From Planctomycetaceae bacterium (GTDB taxonomy: Bacteria > Planctomycetota > Planctomycetia > Pirellulales > Pirellulaceae), in assembly GCA_005778405.1 (NCBI GenBank), contig SXOA01000139.1:1-64000 (forward strand): a stretch of DNA of 64,000 nt. The letters are read 5' to 3'. Below, piece by piece: positions 35,728-44,473 of the stretch. The notes under the pieces were generated by a model. That model saw nothing but the letters and a program-made list of their open reading frames with translations, did not search any database and was not told the DNA's origin. The position numbers were made by a program, and so were the translations under genes. How positions within the stretch are numbered: position 1 is the first letter of the stretch; each line of letters begins with the position of its first letter.

Positions 35728-35798
35728 CCACTAACCTGAAGCGCAAGCGAGGGAGAACTGAGAACCGCTTCTCCCTCGCTTGCGCTTCGGGTTGGTGG
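35728..35798. repeat. Long inverted repeat between PSCyt1 and DUF1501 genes
   Basis: The arms 35733-35757 and 35769-35793 are 25 bases each and complementary throughout, with one G-U pair; the loop is 11 bases. Extending outward, five more pairs (one of them G-U) give a stem of about 30. The arm sequence contains gaagcgcaagcgaggg, which I recognise from memory as a common planctomycete intergenic palindrome. No T-run follows, so a simple intrinsic terminator is not obvious. It lies in the gap between two genes expected to be co-expressed, so it may stabilise the upstream mRNA 3' end or attenuate transcription of the downstream DUF1501 gene. Confidence 0.85.
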
Positions 35799-35817
35799 AG
35801 AAGTTTCGAGACTAACC

Positions 35818-37248
35818 ATGAACCTCATCCAGCAACTTCAATCAGCCCGCGCCCAGTATCTCAGTCGTCGCTGGTTCCTTCGAGACTGCGGCGTTGGCCT
35901 GGCCGGTATTGCCGCGAGTTCGCTCTTGGCGGACGACTCCGCCAAACAGCCGGCAGGCGACAATCCGCTCGCTCCGCGCCAGCCCCATTTTCCGGGTAAG
36001 GCGAAACGGGTGATTTACATTTTCCAGGCGGGCGCGCCGAGCCACCTGGAACTTTTTGACAATAAGCCGGAGCTCACCAAACGGAATGGACAACTTCCGC
36101 CAGCGGAGCTACTCAAGGGTTATCGGGCGGCGTTCATCAATCCGAACTCGGCCTTGCTCGGCCCGAAATTCCCATTCGCCAAACATGGCAAGTGCCAGAT
36201 GGAGCTGAGCGAGGTACTGCCGCACACGGCCAAGATCGTCGACGAAATCTGCCTCATCCGGACGATGCAGACCGAAGCCGTCAACCATGCTCCGGCCCAG
36301 ATCATGATGAACAGCGGCTCGCAACAGTTCGGCCGGCCGAGTTTTGGCTCCTGGACGCTGTACGGCCTCGGCAGCGAATCGGCGAACCTCCCCGGTTTTG
36401 TCGTCCTCACCAGCGCCAAGGGAACCAGCGGCGGCGCGAGCAACTACGGCAACGGGTTTTTGCCGACGATTTACGGCGGCATTCCCTTCCGGAGTTCCGG
36501 CGATCCCGTCCTGTACTTGTCCAACCCGCAAGGGATTGATGCCGACACGCAGCGGGCCTCGCTCGACGCGCTGAACAAACTCAACGACCTCGCCAAGGCC
36601 GCTGCCGGCGATCCGGAAATTGCCGCCCGCATCCAGAGCTACGAAATGGCCTACCGCCTGCAGACGAGCGCTCCGGAACTCATGGACCTCTCCCAGGAAA
36701 CTCAGCCGACGCTCGATCGCTACGGCATCAAGTCCCCCAAGGACGCGAATTTCGCCCGCAACTGCCTGCTCGCCCGCCGGCTCATCGAGCGGGGAGTTCG
36801 CTTCGTGCAGCTCTTTCACGAAGCCTGGGACCAGCACGGCAACCTGACAGCCGGCGTGAAGCAGAATGCGCTGGATACTGATCAGGCGAGCGCCGCGCTC
36901 GTCATGGACCTCAAGGAGCGCGGGCTGCTCCAAGACACCATCGTCATCTGGGGTGGCGAATTCGGCCGCACACCGATGGTCCAAGGGGGCAACGACGGCC
37001 GCGACCATCACAACCGCTGCTTCAGCCTCTGGCTAGCCGGCGGCGGCATCAAGAGTGGCTACACCCACGGACAGACTGACGAACTGGGCTTCAACGTCGC
37101 CGCGGACCCGGTGCACGTCCACGACCTGCACGCTACCCTCCTCAAGCAGCTCGGCTTCGACCACACTCGGCTCACGTTCCGCTTCCAGGGACGCGACTAC
37201 CGACTGACTGACGTGCATGGGCGGTTGGTGAAGGAGATCTTGGCTTGA
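35818..37248 (+). CDS. DUF1501 protein, partner of upstream PSCyt1 protein
   Basis: This is a 476-residue DUF1501 protein. The leader has SRRWFLRDCGVGLAG, a Tat-like twin arginine followed by a hydrophobic stretch. Landmarks are QAGAPSHLELFDNKPE, FHEAWDQHGN, WGGEFGRTP and GRDHHNRCF, ending in the RLTDVHGRLVKEILA tail shared in part with the 20021 and 59847 copies. The Tat-type leader supports ATG 35818. It is separated from its PSCyt1 partner by the 35728-35798 hairpin and converges with the PQQ-like propeller gene 11 bases downstream, with no visible terminator between. Confidence 0.88.
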   Translation: MNLIQQLQSARAQYLSRRWFLRDCGVGLAGIAASSLLADDSAKQPAGDNPLAPRQPHFPGKAKRVIYIFQAGAPSHLELFDNKPELTKRNGQLPPAELLKGYRAAFINPNSALLGPKFPFAKHGKCQMELSEVLPHTAKIVDEICLIRTMQTEAVNHAPAQIMMNSGSQQFGRPSFGSWTLYGLGSESANLPGFVVLTSAKGTSGGASNYGNGFLPTIYGGIPFRSSGDPVLYLSNPQGIDADTQRASLDALNKLNDLAKAAAGDPEIAARIQSYEMAYRLQTSAPELMDLSQETQPTLDRYGIKSPKDANFARNCLLARRLIERGVRFVQLFHEAWDQHGNLTAGVKQNALDTDQASAALVMDLKERGLLQDTIVIWGGEFGRTPMVQGGNDGRDHHNRCFSLWLAGGGIKSGYTHGQTDELGFNVAADPVHVHDLHATLLKQLGFDHTRLTFRFQGRDYRLTDVHGRLVKEILA

Positions 37249-37259
37249 CCAAGGTGCGG

Positions 37260-38495
37260 CTACTTCTTTCCCACACAGTACAACATGCTCGTGCTCCGAA
37301 TAAAGAGCTGCCCGTCGCATGGGGTTGGCGATGCGCGGAAAATCTCTTCCTTTCCCGCGGTGAGCGAGTTTTCCGCAACGACCTGAAATTCCGCTCCTCG
37401 TTTGAGGACAAAGGTCTTGCCCGCTTCATTGACGAAGTAAGCCAGTTCGCCGGCAGCTATAGGTGAGCCGCTGAACTTGCCGCTGAGACGATTCTTCCAG
37501 ACGACATGGCCATCCGTAGCGGCATAGCAGGTCACGATGCCTCCCATATCACAAACGAGAACAAGCGCCCCAACGACGATCGGGGATGGGCAATCGCGGC
37601 CTCCGGATCGCGGCGTGTGCCAGGCCATGTGGGTGTCGGTGACGTTGCCGGTTCCACCCGGACGGACGGCATAGAAGTCACCGGCCAGACCATTGACGAC
37701 GCAGAGCAAATCGCCCACTGGAGTGACCGTGGGCTCACCCCGTCCGTTGAAGCTTTTGCAGAACCACCGTTCTTCGCCGGTCGTCGGATCATAAGCCTGC
37801 ACACCGGCATGGCCGTTGACCACAATTTCCTCCCGCTTTCCCAATTCGACCACGATGGGCGTGCTCCAGCCGCGATGGTCGCGGCGGCGGGTGTTCCAGA
37901 TGTCCTTGCCGGTCTCTTTGTCCAAGGCCCGAATCCAGGCGTCGGCATCGGCATCGCAGTTCTGCACGACCAGGTCGCCGACGATGATCGGGCAGGCGGA
38001 AGTTCCCCACGGACTCTCAAACTTGCCGAGATCGCGCGACCATAGAGGTTTGCCTTCGATGGAGTAGGCATGGAGCCCGCCGCGGCCAAAGAACGCGACG
38101 ACGATTTCGCCGTCCGTGACGCACGTGGCCGAGGCCCAGCCGTTCATGTTGTGGACTGCCTCTGGTTCCCCTTTCCAAGCCGACTGCTGCCACTCGATTT
38201 TGCCGGACTTGCGATTGACGCAAAAAACGATTCGTTCTTTCCCTTGCTCCAGGGCGGCAGTCAGAAAGATCCGGTCCCCCCAAATGACCGGCGAAGACTG
38301 ACCGCTGCCAGGAAGCGTTGTTTTCCAAACGACGTTTTCGTCCGTCCATTTCACCGGGAGATTCGTATCGGCGGAGTGGCCATCCTGCTGCGGGCCGCGC
38401 CACCGGGGCCAGTTGGATTCGGCAGCCGAGGAGACCATTGCCAAGACCAATACGGAAGGGAGGGCAAGGAGAAATGACGAGCGGGAGAGCAGCAT
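37260..38495 (-). CDS. Secreted PQQ-like (BamB-type) beta-propeller protein
   Basis: This 411-residue protein has a Sec signal peptide and the planctomycete propeller opening WPRWRGP. Repeated blades follow of the type S-S-P-V-I-W-G-D-R-I-F and G-K-I-E-W-Q, with AWHTPRSGGRDCPSP in the middle and LFIRSTSMLYCVG at the end. The fold is that of PQQ_2/BamB proteins, but no PQQ-site residues can be assigned, so enzyme activity is not supported. It is paralogous to the 53441-54772 gene (same opening and same closing strand). A structural, binding or dehydrogenase-accessory role is possible. Confidence 0.85.
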   Translation of the reverse strand: MLLSRSSFLLALPSVLVLAMVSSAAESNWPRWRGPQQDGHSADTNLPVKWTDENVVWKTTLPGSGQSSPVIWGDRIFLTAALEQGKERIVFCVNRKSGKIEWQQSAWKGEPEAVHNMNGWASATCVTDGEIVVAFFGRGGLHAYSIEGKPLWSRDLGKFESPWGTSACPIIVGDLVVQNCDADADAWIRALDKETGKDIWNTRRRDHRGWSTPIVVELGKREEIVVNGHAGVQAYDPTTGEERWFCKSFNGRGEPTVTPVGDLLCVVNGLAGDFYAVRPGGTGNVTDTHMAWHTPRSGGRDCPSPIVVGALVLVCDMGGIVTCYAATDGHVVWKNRLSGKFSGSPIAAGELAYFVNEAGKTFVLKRGAEFQVVAENSLTAGKEEIFRASPTPCDGQLFIRSTSMLYCVGKK

Positions 38496-38662
38496 GAACC
38501 GGATCCTTTGAGGCGGGATTTGGGCGGAAGGAGCAGAGGCAGATTTTCGGCCATCTCCGCCTATCCTACTATACCGAGCGGGGAGTCCTCCACTGCCATG
38601 CCCATGTGGGATTGGTACACTTGATGACCAAGTACGAAATCCTTGATCAGAAAGCCCTTCCT

Positions 38663-40681
38663 ATGAAAAGCCGATGCATCGTTCTGACGCTCGCGGCTGT
38701 CGCGATCATCTCCAGTTCGCTGACCGCTGCCGAGAAGTTGACGCTGGGGAGCCTGTTCAGTGACCATGCGGTCTTGCAACGGGGCATTGCGGTTCCGGTT
38801 TGGGGGAAGGGGGAGCCCGGTGCGAAAGTGACGGTGCAGTTTGCTGGTCAGGAAAAGCTGGCGACGGCGGACAAGGCCGGCAAGTGGCTGGTCAAGCTCG
38901 ATCCGCTGGCGGCTGCCGCCGAGGGGCGGGCCATGACGGTGAAGTCGGATACCGGCACGCTGACGATTCAGGATTTGCTGGTCGGGGAAGTTTGGGTTTG
39001 CAGCGGGCAGTCAAACATGGCGTTTGCCCTCAGAAATTCCGATACCGGCGAGGCGGCCATCGCGGCAGCCGGCGATAGAGAACTGCGGCTGTTTGCGGCA
39101 GCGGCCCGCGCCACCGATGAGCCGCAGGAGACGATTGGCGGCACGTGGGCCGTCGATTCCGCGCAGTCGGCAGCCGGGTTCTCGGCCGTGGCCTACTTTT
39201 TTGGCAAGGATCTTCGCAAGAAGCTCGGCGTACCCGTCGGCCTGATCAAATCGGCGGTCGGCGGAACGGTCGCGGAGGCTTGGACCGCCGAAGCGGACCT
39301 CGCCAGCAATCCCACGCTCAAGCCACTCTTCGAGGTGCAGGCGAAACGGATCGCCGATTACCCCCAGGCCCTGGAAACTTACAAGCAGCGCGAGGCGGAC
39401 CTGCTCGCCAAATACGAGCAACAAGTCGAGAAGGCGAAAGCCACCGGTAAGCGGCCCCCCCTCAAACCGCGGCCGCCGCAAGATCCCGTCCAGAACAACA
39501 ACCGTCCGTTCGGTCTGTATAACGGCTCGATCGCTCCTTTGCAGCCCTATGCGATCCGTGGTGCCATTTGGTATCAGGGAGAAGCGAACTCCGGGCGCGG
39601 CAAGGAATATCAAACGCTCTTTCCCGCCATGATAGGCAGCTGGCGAAAGGCTTGGGGCCAAGGAGATTTCCCCTTCCTGTTTGTGCAAATTGCTCCGCAC
39701 AACGGGATGTCGCCGGAAGTTCGCGAGGCCCAGCGGCTGACGATGCAGACCACGCAGAACACGGCGATGGCGGTCACCGTCGATGTAGGGGATGCCGCCG
39801 ACATTCATCCCGTCAAGAAGCAGCCCGTCGGTGAGCGGCTAGCGCTGGCCGCGCGGGCGCTGGTTTACGGTGAACAGATAGAATTCTCTGGACCGACCTA
39901 TGATTCACTGAGCGTGAAGGGGAATCAGGCGATCGTCACGTTCAAGCATGTGGGTGGCGGGCTCGTCGCGAATGATGGCGAGCTCAAGGGTTTTGCGATT
40001 GCCGGCGCAGATGGAAAATTCGCCGCAGCCAAAGCGACAATTCAGGGAGATACGGTGGTCATCTCCAGCGAAGCCGTGGCCGCTCCTGTTACGGTTCGTT
40101 ATGGCTGGGTGAACGTGCCGGATGTCAATCTCTACAACAAAGCGGGACTCCCCGCTTCACCCTTTCAAACAGACGGGGCATTCGAACTGGAGCCCGGTTT
40201 CGAGCCGCTCCTCAATGGCACCGACCTGACCGGCTGGCAATACAAAGGGGGGCCACGGTTTGATGGCATGATGAATGCCAGCGATGGCCGCTACACGGCC
40301 CGTGACGGCCGAATCGTGGTCAATCCGGGAAAGGGTTTGGCCCAGATGTGGACGACTCGCGAGTTGTCTGGCGACTTCCATCTCAAGCTGGAGTTTCGCG
40401 CCGGCGTGAATGCCGACAGCGGTATCTTCCTGCGGGCCCCGCAGCTGCAGTGCCGTGACTACTACGTTGCCGGCCCGTACAAGGAACTGAAGAACTACAA
40501 GCCCCAGGACTGGAATGAGATCGAAGTCATCGTGAAAGGGAAGGTCGCGACCTGCACCTGCAACGGCGAGCCGCTCATGTTCACCAATGAGTTGCCCTCC
40601 ACCGGCCCGATTGGACTCGAAGCTGACCGGGGACAGATGGAATATCGCCGCATTCGGATTAAGATGACGCCGGCACCCTAG
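38663..40681 (+). CDS. Sialate O-acetylesterase fused to DUF1080 domain
   Basis: This 672-residue protein has a Sec signal peptide (IVLTLAAVAIISSSLTAA). Residues about 25-510 form a sialate 9-O-acetylesterase (SASA) SGNH-type module, with GQSNM near 114 (nucleophile Ser), WYQGEAN near 304 and the DxxH pair DIHP near 376. Residues about 512-672 form a DUF1080 (3-keto-disaccharide hydrolase-like) domain, with FEPLLNGTDLTGW and DSGIFLRAPQ. The pairing suggests a secreted enzyme that removes acetyl esters from glycans and also binds or cleaves sugars. ATG 38663 is chosen for the signal peptide; an upstream 19-residue extension has no support. It precedes the CBM9-like fusion gene by 16 bases, so the two are likely one operon. 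Confidence 0.87.
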   Translation: MKSRCIVLTLAAVAIISSSLTAAEKLTLGSLFSDHAVLQRGIAVPVWGKGEPGAKVTVQFAGQEKLATADKAGKWLVKLDPLAAAAEGRAMTVKSDTGTLTIQDLLVGEVWVCSGQSNMAFALRNSDTGEAAIAAAGDRELRLFAAAARATDEPQETIGGTWAVDSAQSAAGFSAVAYFFGKDLRKKLGVPVGLIKSAVGGTVAEAWTAEADLASNPTLKPLFEVQAKRIADYPQALETYKQREADLLAKYEQQVEKAKATGKRPPLKPRPPQDPVQNNNRPFGLYNGSIAPLQPYAIRGAIWYQGEANSGRGKEYQTLFPAMIGSWRKAWGQGDFPFLFVQIAPHNGMSPEVREAQRLTMQTTQNTAMAVTVDVGDAADIHPVKKQPVGERLALAARALVYGEQIEFSGPTYDSLSVKGNQAIVTFKHVGGGLVANDGELKGFAIAGADGKFAAAKATIQGDTVVISSEAVAAPVTVRYGWVNVPDVNLYNKAGLPASPFQTDGAFELEPGFEPLLNGTDLTGWQYKGGPRFDGMMNASDGRYTARDGRIVVNPGKGLAQMWTTRELSGDFHLKLEFRAGVNADSGIFLRAPQLQCRDYYVAGPYKELKNYKPQDWNEIEVIVKGKVATCTCNGEPLMFTNELPSTGPIGLEADRGQMEYRRIRIKMTPAP

Positions 40682-40697
40682 TCACCGAGGCACTCTC

Positions 40698-43600
40698 ATG
40701 CGAACTTTGATCGGCGCTCTCTTGTGCTGCCTCGCGACCTCGGCGCTCGCCGCGCCTCCCGAAGACTGGGAGCGGATGAAAACGATTACGCCCCAGGGGT
40801 ACGTCTGCGGTTTCGCGGCGAGTCCTATTCAAGTGGATGGGAAGCTCGACGAGGCGATTTGGGAACCGGCTCCGTGGACCGCGGACTTCGTCGACATCGA
40901 AGGGGACCGCAAACCCAAGCCTCGCTTCCGTACGCGGGCGAAGATGGTTTGGGACAACGACTACTTCTACATCGCGGCCGAACTCGATGAGCCGCACGTC
41001 TGGGGGACGCTGACGAAGCACGACGCGGTTATTTTTCAAGACAACGACTTCGAAGTCTTCATCGATCCTGACGGGGACAACCACGAGTACTACGAGTTGG
41101 AGCTGAACGCTCTCAACACGACTTGGGATTTATTTCTCCCCCGCCCCTACAAGGACGGCGGTTCGGCAGACAACAGTTGGGAAATCCCCGGCCTTAAAAC
41201 AGCGTTGCAAATTCGCGGGACGCTGAACGACCCGAGCGATAAAGACGAAGGTTGGAGTGTCGAAATCGCCATTCCCTGGAAAGTGCTCGGCGAGCACGCC
41301 CACCGTTCCGCGCCGCCAAAGCACGGCGATACCTGGCGAGTTGACTTCTCGCGGGTGGAGTGGGAGCACGAGATCGCGGACGGGAAATATCGGAAAGTTG
41401 CTGGCAAGCGCGAGGACAACTGGGTTTGGTCCCCGCAGGGAATCATCGACATGCATCGCCCGGAGCGGTGGGGCCTGGTGCAATTTTCGCAAGATCCCCC
41501 GGGCAAGACCCCGTTTGTTCCGGACGCCGCGATGAAAGTCCGCGACGTACTGATGGGGGTCTATCACGCCCAAAAACAGTTTCACAAGGACAATGGAAAA
41601 TGGGGGGAGAGCCTTAAGGAACTGGGCATTGAATCCTCCATCCAAGGAGTTGCCTCGCCACTGGAACTGCGGAAGACGAAGGACGGTTTCGAGGCGAGCC
41701 TGGAGCGCTGGAAGGTGCGGCAGGACTCTCGCCTCTGGAAGGTAACGAGCGATCCACTGAGGCCGGCGCTGGAGAAGGCGGGAAAGAACCGAGCGGAAAT
41801 CCAGAAGGCTCTGGATGATGCTCCGGCTTCACAGCGCGAGGGGATGGAGTTCCTCGTCCTCAATATGCCCAGCCGCGATTTGCAGAGCCTGACTGCCGAA
41901 TTCCTGCTTGCGGATGTGAGCCTGGCCTTCCAGTCTTGGGAAGAGTCTCCCTGGAAGGCAACGCTTCCCAGAGAGATATTTTTCAACAACGTGCTGCCGT
42001 ATGCCAGCATCAACGAGAGCCGCGATGCTTGGCGGAAGGATTTTCGCCAGCGGTTTGGCCCACTCGTCAAAGACGCCAAGACTCCTTCCGCAGCGGCGGC
42101 CATTTTGAATCAGAAGATTTTCGCGCTCACGAGCGTCAAGTATTCCACGCAGCGGGCCAAGGCGGACCAGAGCCCTTACGAGTCGATAAAGTCGGGAAAG
42201 GCCTCCTGCACCGGCCTCTCGGTGCTGCTCATTGACGCTTGCCGTTCGGTGGGAGTGCCGGCCCGGTTTGTGGGGACGCCCCTCTGGTCCGATAAAAGCG
42301 GCAATCATTCCTGGGTCGAGATTTGGGACAACGGCTGGCATTTCACCGGCGCGGCGGAGCCGAGTGGCGACAAACTGGACGAGGCGTGGTTTATCGATCG
42401 GGCCTCGAAATCGCAGCGCGACGATCCGCTGCATGCAATCTATGCCGTCAGCTTTCAGCGGACGCCGCGGAAATTCCCGCTCGTCTGGGATCGAGACATC
42501 GACTACGTCTTCGCCGTCAACGTTACCGATCGGTACGTTAATCGAGCACCCAAGCAGCCCGAAGGAACAGCGCTCGTCATGTTCTGTGTGCTGGATCGCC
42601 GCGGCGGCACTCGCAAGGCAGCACCGCTAAAAGTTGTGGACTCCGCCGGCAAAGTGCTGCTCGAAGGAACTACCAAGGACGAGGGATTTGATTCCAACGA
42701 CTATTTGAGCGCGTACCTGCCGCAGGATCAGGAATTCGACGTCGAAGTCAAGCTGGGAGATTCCACCCTTAAGTCGAAGGTGAAGGTTGAAAGGCGCGAC
42801 AAACCTTTTGTCTGGTATCTGTCCGATGCATCGGAACCGGCGAAACCGCCAGCGGACGGCGATGCGTCGTCGAAAGCAGTGATGGCGCTCGAAACATTTC
42901 TCGCCGAGCCCACCGAAAAACGCGCCGCGATGAACGGACAATCCTTTGCGTCGGTGCCACTTTCCAAAGTCGATGCCACGCAGGCCACCAAAATCTTGTG
43001 GGACGACCATGTAAAGCAAATCCGCCAGATCCGCGCAGCGGAAATGAAAGCGAAGGAGCTGACTGTGGGCGAGCTCAAGATGCCGTTCACCTATCAGGTG
43101 TTTGGCGATAAGCCCGCTACAGGAAGAAGTATGTACTTTTCGCTGCACGGCGGTGGCGGCGCGCCTAAAGAGGTCAACGATCAGCAATGGGAAAATCAAA
43201 AGCGGCTGTACAAGCTCGAAGAGGGAGTCTATGTCGTCCCCCGCGCTCCGACCGATACTTGGAACCTCTGGCATCAGTCCCACATCGATGAGATGTTCGG
43301 CCGGCTGATCGATAATTTGATTGTTTTTGAGGACGTCGACCCCGATAAAGTCTACGTGATGGGTTATTCCGCCGGAGGAGACGGTGTGTATCAGCTCGCG
43401 CCGCGGATGGCCGATCGTTTTGCCGCAGCGGCGATGATGGCGGGGCATCCCAATGAGACTTCGCCGCTGGGGCTACGAAATCTGCCGTTTGCCATTCATG
43501 TCGGCGAACTGGACGACGGCTATGGCCGCAACAAGGTCGCCCGCGAATGGGAAACGAAGCTGGCGGAGCTTCGCAAAGGTGACCCGGACGGTTATGTCCA

Positions 43601-44039
43601 TTACGTGACGCTCGAAGCGGGCAAAGGACACTGGATGGACCGCAAGGATGCCGTGGCCATTCCCTGGATGGCTAAGCATCGTCGCAATCCTCTGCCGGCG
43701 AAGATCGTTTGGAAGCAGGACGACATGAGACACTCCCGTTTCTATTGGCTGGCGGTTGACTCCAAGGCAATTGGCGACCGCGCGGAGATCATTGCCCGGC
43801 GCGATGGCCAAACGATTGACGTCCAGTCCCACGATGCCAGCCGGCTCACGATCCGCCTCAATGACGCCATGCTCGATCTGGAGCAGCCCGTCTCTATCAC
43901 GAGCAAGGACAAAGTCCTATTCCAGGGCCGCGTTTCCCGCACCATAGGCTCGCTGGCCAAAACCCTTGCCGAGCGCGGAGACCCCCAAGGTCTTTTCAGC
44001 GGAGAAGTTACCGTCGAGTTGCCCAAGAAAGAGCCTTAA
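40698..44039 (+). CDS. CBM9-like/transglutaminase/esterase fusion protein
   Basis: This 1113-residue secreted protein has a Sec signal (LIGALLCCLATSALA). Residues about 33-250 match the family-9 carbohydrate-binding-like (DOMON-type) module of periplasmic proteins: IQVDGKLDEAIW, DNDYFYIAAELDEPHVW, NDFEVFIDPDGDNHEYYELELNAL. Residues about 480-570 form a transglutaminase-like cysteine domain, with Cys504 in KASCTGLS and His537 in GNHSW. Residues about 790-1020 form an alpha/beta hydrolase with GYSAGG (Ser891), an HGGGG oxyanion-type loop and a GKGHW histidine. The combination suggests binding of a polysaccharide or peptidoglycan-like polymer with peptide- and ester-cleaving activities. No other assignment is firm. 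It lies just downstream of the acetylesterase gene. Confidence 0.82.
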   Translation: MRTLIGALLCCLATSALAAPPEDWERMKTITPQGYVCGFAASPIQVDGKLDEAIWEPAPWTADFVDIEGDRKPKPRFRTRAKMVWDNDYFYIAAELDEPHVWGTLTKHDAVIFQDNDFEVFIDPDGDNHEYYELELNALNTTWDLFLPRPYKDGGSADNSWEIPGLKTALQIRGTLNDPSDKDEGWSVEIAIPWKVLGEHAHRSAPPKHGDTWRVDFSRVEWEHEIADGKYRKVAGKREDNWVWSPQGIIDMHRPERWGLVQFSQDPPGKTPFVPDAAMKVRDVLMGVYHAQKQFHKDNGKWGESLKELGIESSIQGVASPLELRKTKDGFEASLERWKVRQDSRLWKVTSDPLRPALEKAGKNRAEIQKALDDAPASQREGMEFLVLNMPSRDLQSLTAEFLLADVSLAFQSWEESPWKATLPREIFFNNVLPYASINESRDAWRKDFRQRFGPLVKDAKTPSAAAAILNQKIFALTSVKYSTQRAKADQSPYESIKSGKASCTGLSVLLIDACRSVGVPARFVGTPLWSDKSGNHSWVEIWDNGWHFTGAAEPSGDKLDEAWFIDRASKSQRDDPLHAIYAVSFQRTPRKFPLVWDRDIDYVFAVNVTDRYVNRAPKQPEGTALVMFCVLDRRGGTRKAAPLKVVDSAGKVLLEGTTKDEGFDSNDYLSAYLPQDQEFDVEVKLGDSTLKSKVKVERRDKPFVWYLSDASEPAKPPADGDASSKAVMALETFLAEPTEKRAAMNGQSFASVPLSKVDATQATKILWDDHVKQIRQIRAAEMKAKELTVGELKMPFTYQVFGDKPATGRSMYFSLHGGGGAPKEVNDQQWENQKRLYKLEEGVYVVPRAPTDTWNLWHQSHIDEMFGRLIDNLIVFEDVDPDKVYVMGYSAGGDGVYQLAPRMADRFAAAAMMAGHPNETSPLGLRNLPFAIHVGELDDGYGRNKVAREWETKLAELRKGDPDGYVHYVTLEAGKGHWMDRKDAVAIPWMAKHRRNPLPAKIVWKQDDMRHSRFYWLAVDSKAIGDRAEIIARRDGQTIDVQSHDASRLTIRLNDAMLDLEQPVSITSKDKVLFQGRVSRTIGSLAKTLAERGDPQGLFSGEVTVELPKKEP

Positions 44040-44473
44040 GAGGATCGCAATGTCGGGCACACTTTGGAGAGAGGCGAGCGCTCCTGGTGTCGAAACCTGA
44101 GTGTTTGGATTCAACACGGACCCTGTTTGTATTTTGGGAGGGGTTTATTGAAACAGGGAGCGTGATTTCAACAGGCAGATGTCGGCCTAGAGAGGCAGTC
44201 CTACGGGGATCGCCTGAAGGCGGGGCGCTAGAGCGCGCCAGCCACGATCATGCCGGATGGGCCAAGTTCCTCTGCGGGGGGTAAGCGTGGGTGAGCGCGG
44301 CCGAATGACAGTAAAGTATCTGGCACAAGCATTTGCCAGCACATTCTTGAAACCAATGGCGAGGAGCCGCAATGGTGGAGAGGAAGGGGGAGAGATGGAG
44401 GAAATCGTCTTCCGAATTCTTCAGTGATTTACTCTTGCCAGTCTTACGCTACTGAGTCTTGGTGCCCTTGCGT
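44040..44473. other. 434-base stretch with no convincing gene
   Basis: Between the CBM9-like fusion and the bestrophin gene I find no supported coding region. The short ORFs here have no family resemblance and no clear ribosome-binding site. The only visible structure is an 8-base inverted repeat, ccctgttt at 44121-44128 and aaacaggg at 44151-44158, with a 22-base loop, 82 bases after the fusion gene's stop; it could be a weak terminator. The last part, 44380-44473, is AT-richer than its surroundings. Confidence 0.6.

Noticed and set aside
37249-37259. Expected terminator between convergent DUF1501 and propeller genes
   Set aside because: The gap is 11 bases and shows no hairpin; the same is true at 53428-53440 and 47636-47655, so no terminators were called.
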